Below are positions 10,257 to 21,903 of a stretch of 64,000 bases of DNA, piece after piece (the first letter of the stretch is position 1; the number at the start of each line of letters is the position of its first letter). The DNA lies in the NCBI RefSeq assembly GCF_000346465.2, contig NC_034015.1, positions 8,845,676 to 8,909,675 of the forward strand, given 5' to 3'. The position numbers and the translations under genes are program-made. The stretch comes from Prunus persica. Lineage: Eukaryota; Streptophyta; Magnoliopsida; Rosales; Rosaceae. The notes under the pieces are model-generated. The model did not search any database. It was given only the letters and a program-made list of their open reading frames with translations, and was not told where the DNA came from.

Positions 10257-13200
10257 TCAATAATTGCCCTGTTTAATAATTTGGAAAACAAACTCTGCCC
10301 ATTCATTCCGGACTTCATCAATGGCTTCTTGGGGGTATGAAGCTTCCTGGTTTCCCTTGGCATACTGCATAAACAATGACTATTAGGGTTTATAAATAAA
10401 AAGAAATTCAATCACAGACGACGATATTTTTCATAACCGACGTAGTATATCCATTCAACGACGTTAATTTTACATGACCGTCGTTGATAATACAAAAAAC
10501 GACTTGAAATGTATGAAGGTAATTTCTTCTTACCTTATTCTCAAACCCCAAGGAAGGATCCATGATGATGTCCCTCATGAAGCGCATCACATAATACCCG
10601 CATTCGACATTGCTGGGTTGCTTTGGTGTGCCTGAGAGAGTTTTCCAAATTACATTTTTACGTCCTGCTCGGGCTATGTGGGTATTATATATTTTTAAAG
10701 CACTGTTCACGATGTTTTTCGCCTCTTCGTCGACCACACGATGACCTGGCAGAGGATCCAGAAAATAGACGGTCTCCTTCTTTGCTCTTACAATCAGCAA
10801 GATCCAATGACGGCTGCACAAAATTAATATAAAAACGACGGTTATTTACAAAAACGACGTATTATAGTATTTCACACGACGAAATAAAGTAGATAACGAC
10901 GACATTATATATTTATCACGACGATAAATAAATACCGACGTGGTTAGTAGTTTCAAACGACTAAATAAAATAAAACACCGACGTGATTAGTTTATAAGCT
11001 GTCATTTATTGAAAATCATAAAAACAAAATCCTAAGGAGACTAACCCTGGATTGTAAGGCATCATGAAAATCTGTTCACCGTCTGTCTTCTGAAGTCGAG
11101 CTGCTACCAGTCGTGATCTTTCAGTTATTGTGCCAGAGTTAGCACTAACTGTAGCAGGGTCGATAAAGCCAACCATGCTGCACATATTGGCTTGTTTCAA
11201 AATATCGTGTAAGTACCTAAATACATAAAATAATATAAACAAGTCAGCACAAACAAACACGACGGTTATGTATAAAAAAACGACGTATTATAATATTTCA
11301 CACGACGTACTGAAATAGATGAGGACGTTATAATATATTTATCACGACGGTAGTTAGTTAAGACGACGTGGTTAGTTAGTTAAGACGACGCAATATATAA
11401 ACCAACGAGGTATTATTTTAGAAGTACAAACCTCATATATACAGCCAATACAGTAGCTCCAATTTCTTCCATGCCTGCAAATTGTGTAATATCTTCAGGC
11501 AGGAGGAAGGTATCGCGCTCACCACCAAACACCTCCTTATCAATTGTAAATTGGAGTGTCTTATCCTCAGGCAGGAGTGTCGTTTCCACAAAACGACAAA
11601 GGGTTTTTAAAGAAGATGGCGCCTCCATATTTGAATAAGCACCAACTTCAATAACCTGTTTAAAGAAATAAAAAAAATGACGTGGTAATTCAATAAAGAC
11701 GACGGTTTAAGGAATAAAACGTCGTCTTAAAAGTATTTAAACGACGGTGAAAAAACTGTCGTGGTAATTCAATAAAGACGACGGTTTTATGAATAAAGCG
11801 TCGTCTGAAACCATTTAAACGACGGTGCAAAAACCGTCGTTTAAATATTTTATTACGTCTTAAAAAAAGTCCGCCGTCTAAGTTTTAAACAAACGACGGA
11901 TTAAATAAAAATATCGACGTCTGAAATTTTGAAAAACAAATAAAAAAGGCAAAGTTATGTGAACATACCTTGTCGTCATGCTTTTCTTCATCTTCTTTCT
12001 CCTTTTCTTCTTCCTTCTCTTCATCTCTTTTTTCTTCTTCCTTCTCTTCATCTGGCTGATGTTTCCCCATTTTGGCAGTATCATCCTCCAAATGTAGGGA
12101 TCTCACATCACCTCCAGAGCAGCTAGCTTTGTCAGACATTGGATTTTTGGGGCTTTGGCTAATTCTTGGTTTAAGCATGCTTGGATCAAAATTGGGAATT
12201 AATTGGGAAAGCTGACTCAGGAAATGCTCCCTCTCAGCCTCTACCAATTGTTTTGTCCTAGCCTCCATCCTTAAGGCCTCTTCCCTTGCCTTAGCCTCCA
12301 TCTTTTTAGTCTCTTCTTGAAGGAGAACTCTTAAACTGTCCTTCAAACGGTCGTCAAAGCTCACCCTCTGTGGTTTGGGCAAATTGAAATATTGCCTTGG
12401 GGAAACACCAGCACCAACTCCCCTCACTCTGCCTGGATGCTCGGGGCCCAAAGCCATGGTCAGCACATCATTGCTGCCATCTACTCTGACTTTGCCTTCC
12501 GAGACTTGTTTCTGCAATTCATCCTAAAACAAAGATAAACAAAAAAACACACGACGGTTATTTATGTATAAACGACGTATTATATAATTTCACACGACGC
12601 AATAACGTATAAACCGACGTTATTATAACTTATCACGACGGTAGTTATACCGACGTGGTTATTTATTTAAAACGACGAAATGAATAAACAACCGACGTCT
12701 TATGCTATAATTAAAGAAAACAGAGTAGTGATTCCTATTTAGACCGTTAACGACGTTTTTAAAAAAGTTTCGACGTGGTAATATCATTCAAACGACGCGA
12801 AAATGAACCACCGACGTCTTATGCTATAATTACAGAAAATTAGTAGTGATTCCTATTTAGACCTTTAACGACGTTTTTAAAAACTTTTCGACGTGGTAAT
12901 ATCATTCACACGACGAAAAATATAACATACGACGTAATAAGAATAATTCACATTTTAATAAAAATTTAAAACAGAGTGATAGTAGGCTTACAATTAATTT
13001 TGCTTTCTCTGCCACCTTTGGATCAGGGATGTTACCATGTTTGTCCTGTCTAGCTCTCTTCCATAAGGTAGATCGATCAATTTCTACCCCAGGCATGGTT
13101 TCCTCCAATTGATCCTCCAATCCAGCATATCCTTTTCGAGACAATCGATGATTGTACTCGAGTTTCTCCCTAATCTGTGCATGTTGAGAATGCACAGACT

Positions 13201-13801
13201 CAAAATCTTTGGATAGCCTTGAAGCTACAAAGGCATCCCATTGTGCTTTCTCTATGAATTTATATGTTTCAGGGGGTTGGCTTAATTTCTCCCTGTCATT
13301 GGTGTATGGAAGGATATAATGCCTCGTTAGTGTAGACTTGAAATCCTTCCATTTCTTGGAAGCAGAAGCTAAAACAGAGGTCTTGCCCCCTTGGCCTACG
13401 ACAAAAGCCATGTCAACTGCTTCCCAAATCTGCTCCTTTATATCCTTGGGGATTTGGGACCATTTCTTGTCCACAAGTGGGATCCTGGAGCGTGCCAACA
13501 CACCAATATACGACTGCATCTCAATATGTGCTTGGCCAACACCTTTCCCCCTTTTATTGTACTCAACAATTGGCCTCAGTTTCTGAAGCTTTCTCTTCAC
13601 AACACGAGGCATTGTGCTCATACCTCGACCAGTCTTTGAATCATCAGAGATTGTTGTCTGGCTGGTTGGTTCTGTCTCAGCAGATGATGAAGCAAACTTC
13701 ATCTTCTTCGAAGACTTCATCTCCTTCGAAGACTTGTCTTGAGGAGCTACCATTCCAAGCTTCTTGGAGCCAGAATCCTTAGTTTGTTGTTGAGAAACCA
13801 T
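10257..13801 (-). CDS. Intact CACTA-encoded fusion: plant En/Spm (Transposase_24-like) domain plus ULP1-type cysteine protease
   Basis: Six exons join in frame: 13801-12992, 12523-11969, 11655-11432, 11216-11046, 10813-10534 and 10364-10257, all with GT-AG borders. The total is 2148 nt, or 715 residues plus TGA. Residues about 60-330 carry the plant Ptta/En/Spm family pattern (an IPKDIKEQIW helix, NHRLSRKGYAGLEDQL, ARQDKHGNIPDPKVAEKAK, SNDVLTMAL and RVRGVGAGVSP). A Lys/Glu-rich low-complexity stretch ends exon 2. Residues about 585-680 form a C48 (ULP1) protease core with the full set His589 (RHWILL), Asp606 (FLDP), Gln652 (PKQPSN) and Cys658 (ECGYYV). C48 proteases of this fold cleave SUMO or ubiquitin-like tags, but the substrate here is unknown. 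All introns are filled with ACGACG motifs. The start at 13801 (MVSQQQ) is the first ATG after a good acceptor at 13818. Confidence 0.85.
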
Positions 13802-14620
13802 TTTAACAGACAAAACTGAAAGTGAAAATATTTCAGGAAAACATTAAGAACACAAACGACGGTATTAAAAAAATACGACGTATGATATGATTTTAGACGA
13901 CGCAATGAAATAATCTCAGACGTAATAAATGTTTAAAACCATTATTTACATAACGTCGTGGTATATATGTTCACACGACGTCAATAGTAATACACCGTCG
14001 TGGTAAACTATTATTTATATAACGTCGTGGTATTTATGTTCATACGACGTTAATAGTAATACACCGTCGTGGTATTAACATTCACACGACGTAAAACAAT
14101 AAGATATTTTGTCGTCTATATTAGATACCAACCCTAGTTTCTTTTTCTTTATATTTTATCAAATAAGGGAAAAACAAAAACCATTGTTCAGAGAAATCAA
14201 ACCTGCAATTAAACAAGCATATAAAAAAAGACTATTATTTTAAAAACAACTTTGTCAATTTTCAGACGACGCTAGAACAACTGACGAACCGTCGTGGTCT
14301 ACCGTCGTCTTATTTAGTTGAGGTAGTTGTCTTCAAAGTTGGAAACTTTCCCTCTTTGTCTGTATATTTTATCAAACTTGGAAAGAAGTAAAATGATTTT
14401 GGCCAGAAAAAAGGTAAAAAGATTTTTCAAACAAAAAACGTATGAGCATGCAAAACAGTAACCAAAATAGTGAAAATGAAAGCTTACCTTTTGCGTGCAA
14501 TGAAAGCAAGAGGAAGATGATCGATGTTTAAGTTCAAGGACGACGAAGAAGACGAGAGGAAGACGATGAGAAACTCTGACAATGCTCTGACAAGGAAAAA
14601 AGACGAAAAGGTTTCTCTGG
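13802..14620 (-). promoter_or_regulatory. 5' leader and probable promoter region of the CACTA-1 gene
   Basis: On the minus strand an AAAAG|GTAAGC donor lies near 14486. Pyrimidine-rich acceptors lie near 14203 and 13818, the last giving TTTCAG directly before the leader of the ATG at 13801. This suggests one or two non-coding 5' exons. ACGACG motifs again fill the inferred intron (13850-14110) and flank the presumed start region. No TATA box was fixed with confidence. Confidence 0.45.
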
Positions 14621-14699
14621 AGATTGAAATTTTTAATCGGGTTTGGAAACAGTGCATGTGTAAGTCGAAAAGTTGCTTACATATAAAACCATTTCAAAA

Positions 14700-15360
14700 A
14701 AATAATACGGCGGTTACATTTAACTACGTCGTTTTTAACTAACACGACGAAATATTTTTCGTTCGACGTGGAATCATTTCATTTAACGTCGTTAGGTTTA
14801 ATATAACCGACGTGGATTTTAATTTTTAAATTATGAATAGAATTTTTTTTCCCGTGACCTTTCAGTTTATTTTTCAATTACAGTGCGTTATAAATAGAGT
14901 TTTTTTTCCGGAGGAAATTTAAAACGAAGGAAATTAATATTCTGCAATATGTAAAGTTTCTTTTTTGGATGACAGATTTAAATAAAATAAGAATATAAAA
15001 ACAACTAATGTGTAAGTCAAGTAGACGAAAAGTTGCTTACATATAAAACCATTTCAAAAAAATAATATGGCGGTTACATATAACTACGACGTATAAAGTA
15101 CAAAATACGACGGTAAATTTAACTTCGGACGTGGTAAATAAATACGACAGTAGTGTTGTAGGTACCGTCGTAGTAAACTCAAAAATTAAAGTACATAAGT
15201 AATAACTCGCGTCATGGTAGATTATTTAAGACGTCGTGATTATTAATGTACCGACGTGGAGTTCTGTAATATACGTCAGTAATACCGACGTTGATTTTAC
15301 AATTTAAACGGCGGTTTTTTGGTAAGGACCGCCGTTGGTTTTAAAAATTTATTCTATAAA
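14700..15360. repeat. Right-half ACGACG motif field, part 1
   Basis: The same CGACG/CGTCG motifs are present, together with two near-copies of a block that starts TGTAAGTC, continues AAAAGTTGCTTACATA and runs into AAACCATTTCAAAAAAATAA (about 14660-14705 and 15010-15065). No coding capacity beyond compositional frames is seen. Confidence 0.7.
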
Positions 15361-15493
15361 TTTGTCGCTTTCATTCATTTTCGCGGTTTACATTTAGGGT
15401 TCCAAGTTCTTCCTCTCTCAGAGACACTGTCTCTCACATCTCAAAGACAATAATTTGGAGGTCTTTCTCAAAGAGAAATTGAGCTTACATTTA

Positions 15494-15527
15494 GGCTAGT
15501 TGACAAGAAGAAGCTTGTCAACTAGCC
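15494..15527. repeat. Perfect 14-bp inverted repeat at a capture breakpoint
   Basis: GGCTAGTTGACAAG (15494-15507) and its exact reverse complement (15514-15527) flank a 6-base AAGAAG loop. One arm is RPN6 coding sequence (…RRLVDKL…) and the other is its inverted copy. The hairpin therefore marks the point where the captured RPN6 piece ends, which points to a fold-back or template-switch event. Confidence 0.8.
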
Positions 15528-15858
15528 TTCTCACTTCCTTGATCAAGCCTGATAGGACACTTAGTGCTTCTGAATACTCCTTGCTTTCCATCAAAAGAGA
15601 TGCAAGCCTGGCCTCCACTCGCTGTCGAAGGAAAGTTCGCTTCTCAAGGAAATCTGCAGATCAGATGTGCCTGATCCTCTGCTTGATTTTTTTGACTAAG
15701 AAGATCCGTCAGATTTGTGATAGCCTCTTCCTTTATCCGTAGAGCTTCAGAAGAAGAAGATGGGTTTCAAGAATGCGATAAAGAATAGAAATGGCTTCAG
15801 ATGGCCTCTAAAGCATGAGCAATCGAATAGTAGTTGCTGGGAGATATGATGAAGACAT
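15514..15858 (-). pseudogene. RPN6: Captured 5' fragment of 26S proteasome subunit RPN6 (PSMD11)
   Basis: Starting from an ATG at 15858, the minus strand reads MSSSYLPATT, then SEAISILYRILE after a small frameshift, then EALRIKEEAITNLTDLL, and after an internal deletion EKRTFLRQRVEARLA and EYSEALSVLSGLIKEVRRL. These follow in order the N-terminus of the plant 26S proteasome lid subunit RPN6. Frame changes, an in-frame stop and the loss of the stretch between the LTDLLSQ and EKRTFL segments show it is a non-functional captured copy. It appears to be cDNA-like over this span, though the deletion could hide an intron junction. It lies inside CACTA-1 on the same strand as the element's gene and ends in a perfect hairpin. 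Confidence 0.88.
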
Positions 15859-15924
15859 TGTCAATGCTTTGAACTATACAAGTCCTGCAGAAAGATAAAG
15901 GACCAAACTGTTAAAAAACTGAAA

Positions 15925-16935
15925 CAACGGCGGTTTTCTGTTCTACCGTCGTCTTTTCTCGTCGTCTATATTAAGGTAAGATGGCGGTAGATTTATAATT
16001 ACCGACGTAGATTATTTTGTTAAACGTCGTTAAGTGTACTACAACCGACGTGGATTTTATTTTTAAATTATAAATAGAGTTTTTTTCCAGAATTCTTTCA
16101 GTTTTAGTTTTCAATTACAAAGCGTGATAAATAGATTTTTCTTTCCCGAGGAAATTTAAAATGAGGGAAATTAATGTTCTAGAATTTGTAAACTAACACG
16201 ACGCAATATTACTAACCCGAGGAAATTATAAATAGATTTTGCTTTCCTGAAGAAATTTTAAATTAATTCAGTTTGAAACAAAACGACGGTTTTTTGTTAT
16301 GCCGTCGTTTTTAACTAACACGACAGATTTAAATAAAATAAGAATATAAAAACAACGACTGTTTTTTTACTACTGTCATCGTTTTTCGTCGTCTTAAGTA
16401 AGACTAAGACGACGTAATATATTTGTTGAGCGACGTTGATTTGTTTTTAAACGTCGTTAGGTATAATATAACCGTCGTTGAAAATTGTCTCTCTGATTGC
16501 AAATTTGCAACGACGTTGATCAACTTCCAAAAAATTGTCTCTCTGATTGCAAATCTGTGTTATCTGTTAAGATTATTTTGTATTTTAAAGCCGTGGATTT
16601 GTTTGTAATTATACGGCGTCTTATACGAAAACCTCGTCGTGTTATTTTATGAGTAAAAACGGCGGCTTTTATTGAAATCGTCGCCTTTACTTTCTACGTC
16701 GGTCTATTCATAACTTCTGCCGTTCTTTGTTTGCTTTGATTTTACACTGCGGAAATCTGTTTCAAATAGACGTCGGTTGTTTAATTAGGTACGTCGTTGT
16801 TTTTGAACAGCCATTTGAATCTCCATTTTTTAGTTGTCTAAGGTGGTATTACACGACGGTGTTTTTAGAACCGTCGTCTTTTTAAAAACCACGACGGTTT
16901 TCACTTAGACCGTCGTTGTTTTCTGGTCGTCTTTT
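15925..16935. repeat. Right subterminal ACGACG/CCGTCGT motif field
   Basis: Dense motifs mirror the left end, closing with CACGACGG…ACCGTCGT pairs directly before the 3' terminal repeat. They are the probable binding sites of the element-encoded DNA-binding protein (inference from En/Spm biology). Confidence 0.8.
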
Positions 16936-16953
16936 TCACTTTTTGTAGTAGTG

Positions 16954-17536
16954 TGTGCTTCTATTTGTTATTGTTGGTGTTTTTCTTTTCTTTTTCTTTT
17001 TAAGGTACAATAGAAATTTTGTATGTTTCTCTAACAACAAATGACTTGGAGAGATAGTCTAGAGTCCTGAATCTTTGCATCATGAGGAGGAAATGGTTTA
17101 GTGGACAGAAAGTTAAGGCCATGGGCTGAAGCTTTATAGGCTGTTCCGTTAAAAAACCACAGCTAGGTTAGTACATGTCTCTGTGTTTTCACATGGGTTA
17201 ATCAAAATGTTATTGTTTCTTGAATGCTTATGTGATCTTGATTTATATCATTGACTGAAATAACTCCAAGAGATTATCTACAGTGATTCTTTTTTGTTTC
17301 TTCAATGCAAAATTTAACTGTTATATTATCACACTCATTCAAATCAGAAAGTTACGTGTTTTGTAACAATGGGGAAATAATCCTTTTACTTTTTGGTGCA
17401 AGTCTGATGGATAAGTTTCTTCTATTAATCAACATGGTGCAAATCTTGTTTTTCATTTGAAATTATCTTTTTGTAAATAATTATTCTTTGTTTGGATAAA
17501 TTTATAGTACATCAGAGAATAGAGGACAGAAGACAA
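16954..17536. other. Short intergenic strip between two CACTA elements
   Basis: About 580 bases of AT-rich DNA carry the TGT duplication at the left and the CAA duplication (17534-17536) at the right. The last 60 bases resemble 29660-29712, part of the paralogous empty site. No gene is seen. Confidence 0.6.
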
Positions 17537-17559
17537 CACTACTACATTTTACACTTTGC

Positions 17560-17935
17560 GCGACGAAGAGAATTTCGTCGCGCAAAATACATTGTAGTCG
17601 CACAAATTTTAACGCGACAGAAACTTCGTCGCGCAAAGATCGTGAAGAAAGACTTTGCGCGACCAAGTTCTTTCATTGGTCGCGCAAAGTGACTTTGCGA
17701 GACGAAAAAATATTGGTCGCGCAAAGTAACTTTGCGCGACGAACAAATATTGGTCGCGCAAAACTTTGCGCGACGAAACACGTTGGTCGCGCACAGGTTT
17801 GCGTGACGAAAAATATTTGTCGCGCAAAGTTTTGCGCGACGAAACACATTGGTCGCGCAAAGGTTTGCTCGACGAAACACATTGGTCTCGTAAAGGTTTA
17901 CGCGACGAAAAATATTTGTCGCGCAAAGTCTCAAA
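17560..17935. repeat. Left subterminal GCGCGACGAA array of CACTA-2
   Basis: Alternating TTTGCGCGACGAA and TTGGTCGCGCAAA form about eight imperfect hairpins. They translate into attractive but meaningless frames (…LRDE…FARP…) on both strands, which are not genes. Confidence 0.85.
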
Positions 17936-18429
17936 AAAATTTATAAAAAATAAAAAATTCCCGCGTCCCATTTTTGGTACCCGCCTACATTTTTAGAGTT
18001 TTGCGCGACAAATAATAACGTCGAGCAAATATTTGCGCGACGAAATATTTTTTGTGTTTTAAATTTTTTTAATTAAAATAAACTAATTTAATAGTTTGTG
18101 CTACAAAATATTTTGTCGCGCAAGGTTTTTGACTTTTTGTTTTATTATTTCTTTAATATTAATTTATTTATATTAATTTTTTCAAATTTTTACTTTTTAA
18201 ATTTAATTTAATTGTATGATTTTTTTTAAATCACTTTAATTTAAATTGATATTAATTTAATTATATTAATTTTTTCGAATTTTTACTTTTTAACTTTAAT
18301 TTAATTGTAAGATTTTTCTTAATTACTTTAATTTAAATTGACATATTCAAAATAAAATTACATATGAAAAATAGTGATCAAATTATCCAATAAATATATA
18401 TATAATATTCAAAATGTACACATAAATTA

Positions 18430-18985
18430 ACAAAGTACAATAATAAAATCCTAATACAAGCGTATTGTGGTGGTAGTGGTGGATGATATGTTTTGATAGC
18501 TTCCTAATCCTCAACTTTAGCCATCAAAGTCTCGATGATTACCTACAAAAAAACAAATATGGTCAAATAACAACAACAACAAAAAAAAGAATATATAATC
18601 TCCCCTAAAATTGTTATACCACAAATCCAACCCAAACTCCAATCTCTCCCCTTTACTCAACCTCAAACCCCACACAAAATCAAAACTAACTCCAAAAACA
18701 CATATTAATGAAAAAAATTTAAAATTTGGAGAGAATATACCTTTTGGCAAGATTGAGAGTGAGTGAGAATGAGAGGGAGAAGTGACTGTGAGAGAATTAG
18801 ATAAGATAGTGATAGAGAGTGAGAGATAGTGAAAGATAGACGAGAGAGTGAGTGAGAGTGAGAGATAGTGAAGAGAGAGATGAGAGATTAAGTAAGAGGA
18901 GTGAGTGTGAGAGAAATTGTGGGATTTGGGGAGAGGGAAAGAGAGAGGAGAGGTAAGAGTAGAGAAAGACATTGAGAAAATGGTG
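18430..18985 (-). other. Possible 3' exon of a lost CACTA-2 gene, plus GA/CT-rich leader
   Basis: On the minus strand a TTTTTTTGTAG acceptor near 18542 precedes a short frame VIIETLMAKVED and a stop at about 18508. This would fit a terminal exon of an element gene. Upstream (18740-18985) is GAGAGTGAGAG-rich DNA that yields a Ser/Leu-rich frame. There is nothing else to support a protein, so treat this as a remnant. Confidence 0.25.
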
Positions 18986-19004
18986 GAGTTATTTCGGTTT
19001 TAAA

Positions 19005-19640
19005 AATCGTATCACTTTGCGCGACGAAAAATATTGTTGGTCGCGCAAAGTTTTGCGCGACGAATATAGAAATATTGGTCGCGCAAAGTCTAAAAAAAAT
19101 TTAAAAAAAAAATAAATTTCCCGCATCCCATTTTTGGTACCCGCCAAAATTTAACTTTGCGCGACGAAAAATACGTATTGGTCGCTCAAAGTCTAAAAAA
19201 AAAAAAAAAAAAATTTAAAATTCCCGCATCCCATTTTTGGTACCCGCCAAAATTTAACTTTGCGCGACGAATATAGGAATATTGGTCGTGCAAAGTCTAA
19301 AAAAAATTATTTTAAAAAAAAAATTTCCCGCATCCCATTTTTGGTACCCGCCAAAATTTTTAAATTTTTGCGCGACGAAAAGTACATATTGGTCGTGCAA
19401 AGTCTAAAACAATTGTATAAAAAAAGTCCCGCGTCCCATTTTTGGTACCCGCCCAAATTTTTGCGCGACGAAAAATATATATTGGTCGCGCAAAGTTTTG
19501 AGCAACAAAAAATATTGGTCGCGCAAAGTCTAAAGTTTTTTTTTTTTAATTTTAAAAACCCGCGTCCATTTTTGGTACTCGGCCAAATTTTTTGAGTTTT
19601 GCATAACGAACTGTTGGTCGCGCAAACTTTTGAAAGACGA
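19005..19640. repeat. Interior repeat blocks of CACTA-2
   Basis: Five blocks each contain GCGCGACGAA…TTGGTCGCGCAAAGTCTAAA, then an A/T run, then a spacer starting CCCGC(A/G)TCCCATTTTT and GGTACCCGCC. A sixth block lies at 17935-17990. They are tandem-like amplifications of the subterminal unit with a GC-rich spacer. Confidence 0.8.
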
Positions 19641-19839
19641 AAAATTGGTTCGTAGCATAATATTTATAAAAATAATTGTTTTGAATAATTAAAAATAAAA
19701 AAAATTTATTTTATGATTTAAAATATAATTAAGGTGAAAGCTACTTAATAAATGTATATATTATTCAATTTCTTAAGTGTTATACGTACAAAATAAATAA
19801 ATTTAAAGACTTAATAAATATATATATATACACACACAC

Positions 19840-21425
19840 CATTCAACGATCCAACCGTAAGACTTGTTTGTATATACTTCAAGATCGTATACCCCAAAAA
19901 TCGCAAAAAATAAATATTCAGAGATCTAGTAACGGGACAAAATTTTTCGATAGTTATAAATGAAAAATCACGATTTAACAGTTATTTTAACTCCGATTTT
20001 GATGATTTTTTTACAGCTACACTCCTTGACCCTATATCAATACAATGACTGAATTTGATCTTCAATTTAAAACATTTGCACTAGTGGATACGACAAAATC
20101 TTATGTTATATTTAACGAAAGTATAAATAAACTCTTAATTGTTAGTGAATATATTGTTTTGATGGCATATGCATTCTACGAAACTAGTTTCAACGATCCA
20201 ACCGTCAAACTTGTTTTTTTATACTTCGAGATCATATACGCCAAAAATCGGAAAAAAAAATATTCATAGATCAAGTAACGGGACAAAACTTTTCGACGGT
20301 TATAAATGAAAAATCATGATTTAACGGTTATTTTAACTCCGATTTTGATGATTTTTTACAGCTACACTCCTTGACCCTATATGAATATAATGACTGAATT
20401 TGATCTTCAATTTAAAATATTTACACTAGTGGATACCACAAAATCTAATGTTATATTTAACGAAAGTATAAATAAACTCTTAATTGTTAGTGAATATATT
20501 ATTTTGATGGCATACGCATTCTACGAAACTAGTTACAACGATCCAACCGTCAAACTTGTTTGTTTATACTTCGAGATCGTATACACCAAAAATCGGAAAA
20601 AATAAACATTCAGAGATCAAGTAAAGGGACAAAACTTGTCAACGGTTATAAATGAAAAATCATGATTTAACAGTTATTTTAACTCCGATTTTGATGATTT
20701 TTTACAGCTACACTCCTTGACCATATATGAATACAATGACTGAATTTGATCTTCAATTTAAAATATGTACACTACCACAAAATGTTATGTTATATTTAAC
20801 GAAAATATAAATAAACTCTTAATTGTTAGTGAATATATTGTTTTGATGGCATACACATTATACGAAACTAGTTTCAACGATCCAACCGTCAAACTTGTTT
20901 GTTTATACTTCGAGATCATATACGCCAAAAATCGAAAAAAATAAACATTTATAGATCAAGTAACGGGACAAAACTTTTCGACAGTTATAAATGAAAAATC
21001 ATGATTTAACGGTTATTTTAACTCCGATTTTGATGATTTTTTACAGCTACACTCCTTGACCCTATATGAATACAATGACTGAATTTGATCTTCAATTTAA
21101 AATATTTACACTAGTGGATACCACAAAGTCTTATGTTATATTTAACGAATGTATAAATAAACTCTTAATTGTTAGTGAATATATTGTTTTGATGGCATAT
21201 GCATTCAAAAAAACTAGTTTCAACGATCCAACAGTCAAACTTGTTTGTTTATACTTCGAGATCATATACGCCAAAAATCGGAAAAAATAAACATTCAGAG
21301 ATCAAGTAATGGGACAAAACTTTTCGACGGTTATAATGAAAAATCACGATTTAACGGTTATTTTAACTCCGATTTTGATGATTTTTTACAGCTACACTCC
21401 TTGACCCTATATGAATACAATGAAC
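19840..21425 (+). repeat. 345-bp tandem array, about 4.6 copies
   Basis: Units start at about 20045, 20390, 20736 and 21075 and end near 21420, with a partial unit from about 19840, so the period is 339-346 bp. Each unit includes GACTGAATTTGATCTTCAAT and TTGATGGCATA(T/C)GCATT and ends GCTACACTCCTTGACC. Three of the four units keep an open frame of 74 residues (…EFDLQFK…INKLLIVSEYIVLMAY…). This can be explained by recent duplication and shows no family I know. The array lies within CACTA-2. Confidence 0.9.
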
Positions 21426-21859
21426 TAATTCGATTGTCAATTTAAAATATATATTTTCTAACAAAAACCCAATCTGAACAACAATAATATATTTTTCTAA
21501 CAAAAATCCGATCCGATCTAAAATAATAAATTTAAAGCTACTTAATAAATATATATACCGTTTAATTTCTTAAGTGTTATGCATACAAAATAAAAAACAA
21601 AAATAAATTGGTTTAGGTGACAAAATATTTGGATTACTTCATGCAAAGATTTTAAAAAATATTTTATTTATTTTATTTATTTTTATAAGGACTTTGCGCT
21701 AGGGGTGGGCACGGTTCGGTTTGGACCGGTTCCGGGGGAAAAATGGAACCTGATCCGATAGTGCAGACCGGTTCGGTTTGGACCGGTTCTGCTCAACATC
21801 CATACAGAAATCCGAACCAACCCGGACCTGTCCGGTTCCGGTTCGGTTCTTGCGGTTCC

Positions 21860-21903
<44 letters not shown>

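Larger units (their letters stand above)
6879..16953 (-). mobile_element. CACTA-1: 10-kb CACTA (En/Spm-like) transposon
   Basis: The ends are CACTACTACAAAAA (6879) and its inverted copy TTTTTGTAGTAGTG (ending 16953), flanked by the 3-bp target duplication TGT (6876-6878 and 16954-16956), which is diagnostic for the CACTA superfamily. The whole element is packed with ACGACG and CGTCGT motifs, not only its ends. It encodes one intact minus-strand gene (Transposase_24-like domain plus ULP1 protease). It also carries captured fragments of a B3-domain gene and of RPN6. No TNPD/Tnp2-type catalytic transposase can be read, so it probably needs a helper for transposition. Confidence 0.93.

Noticed and set aside
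17492..17996. Overlapping frames on both strands with repeated LRDE/FARP words
   Set aside because: They are translations of the GCGCGACGAA subterminal array of CACTA-2.
20045..21290. Four 74-codon frames as a gene family
   Set aside because: They are units of one recent tandem array; conservation follows from duplication and one unit is broken.
19840..21425. CRISPR-like array
   Set aside because: Period of 345 bp, no short direct repeats with unique spacers, and a plant nuclear setting.
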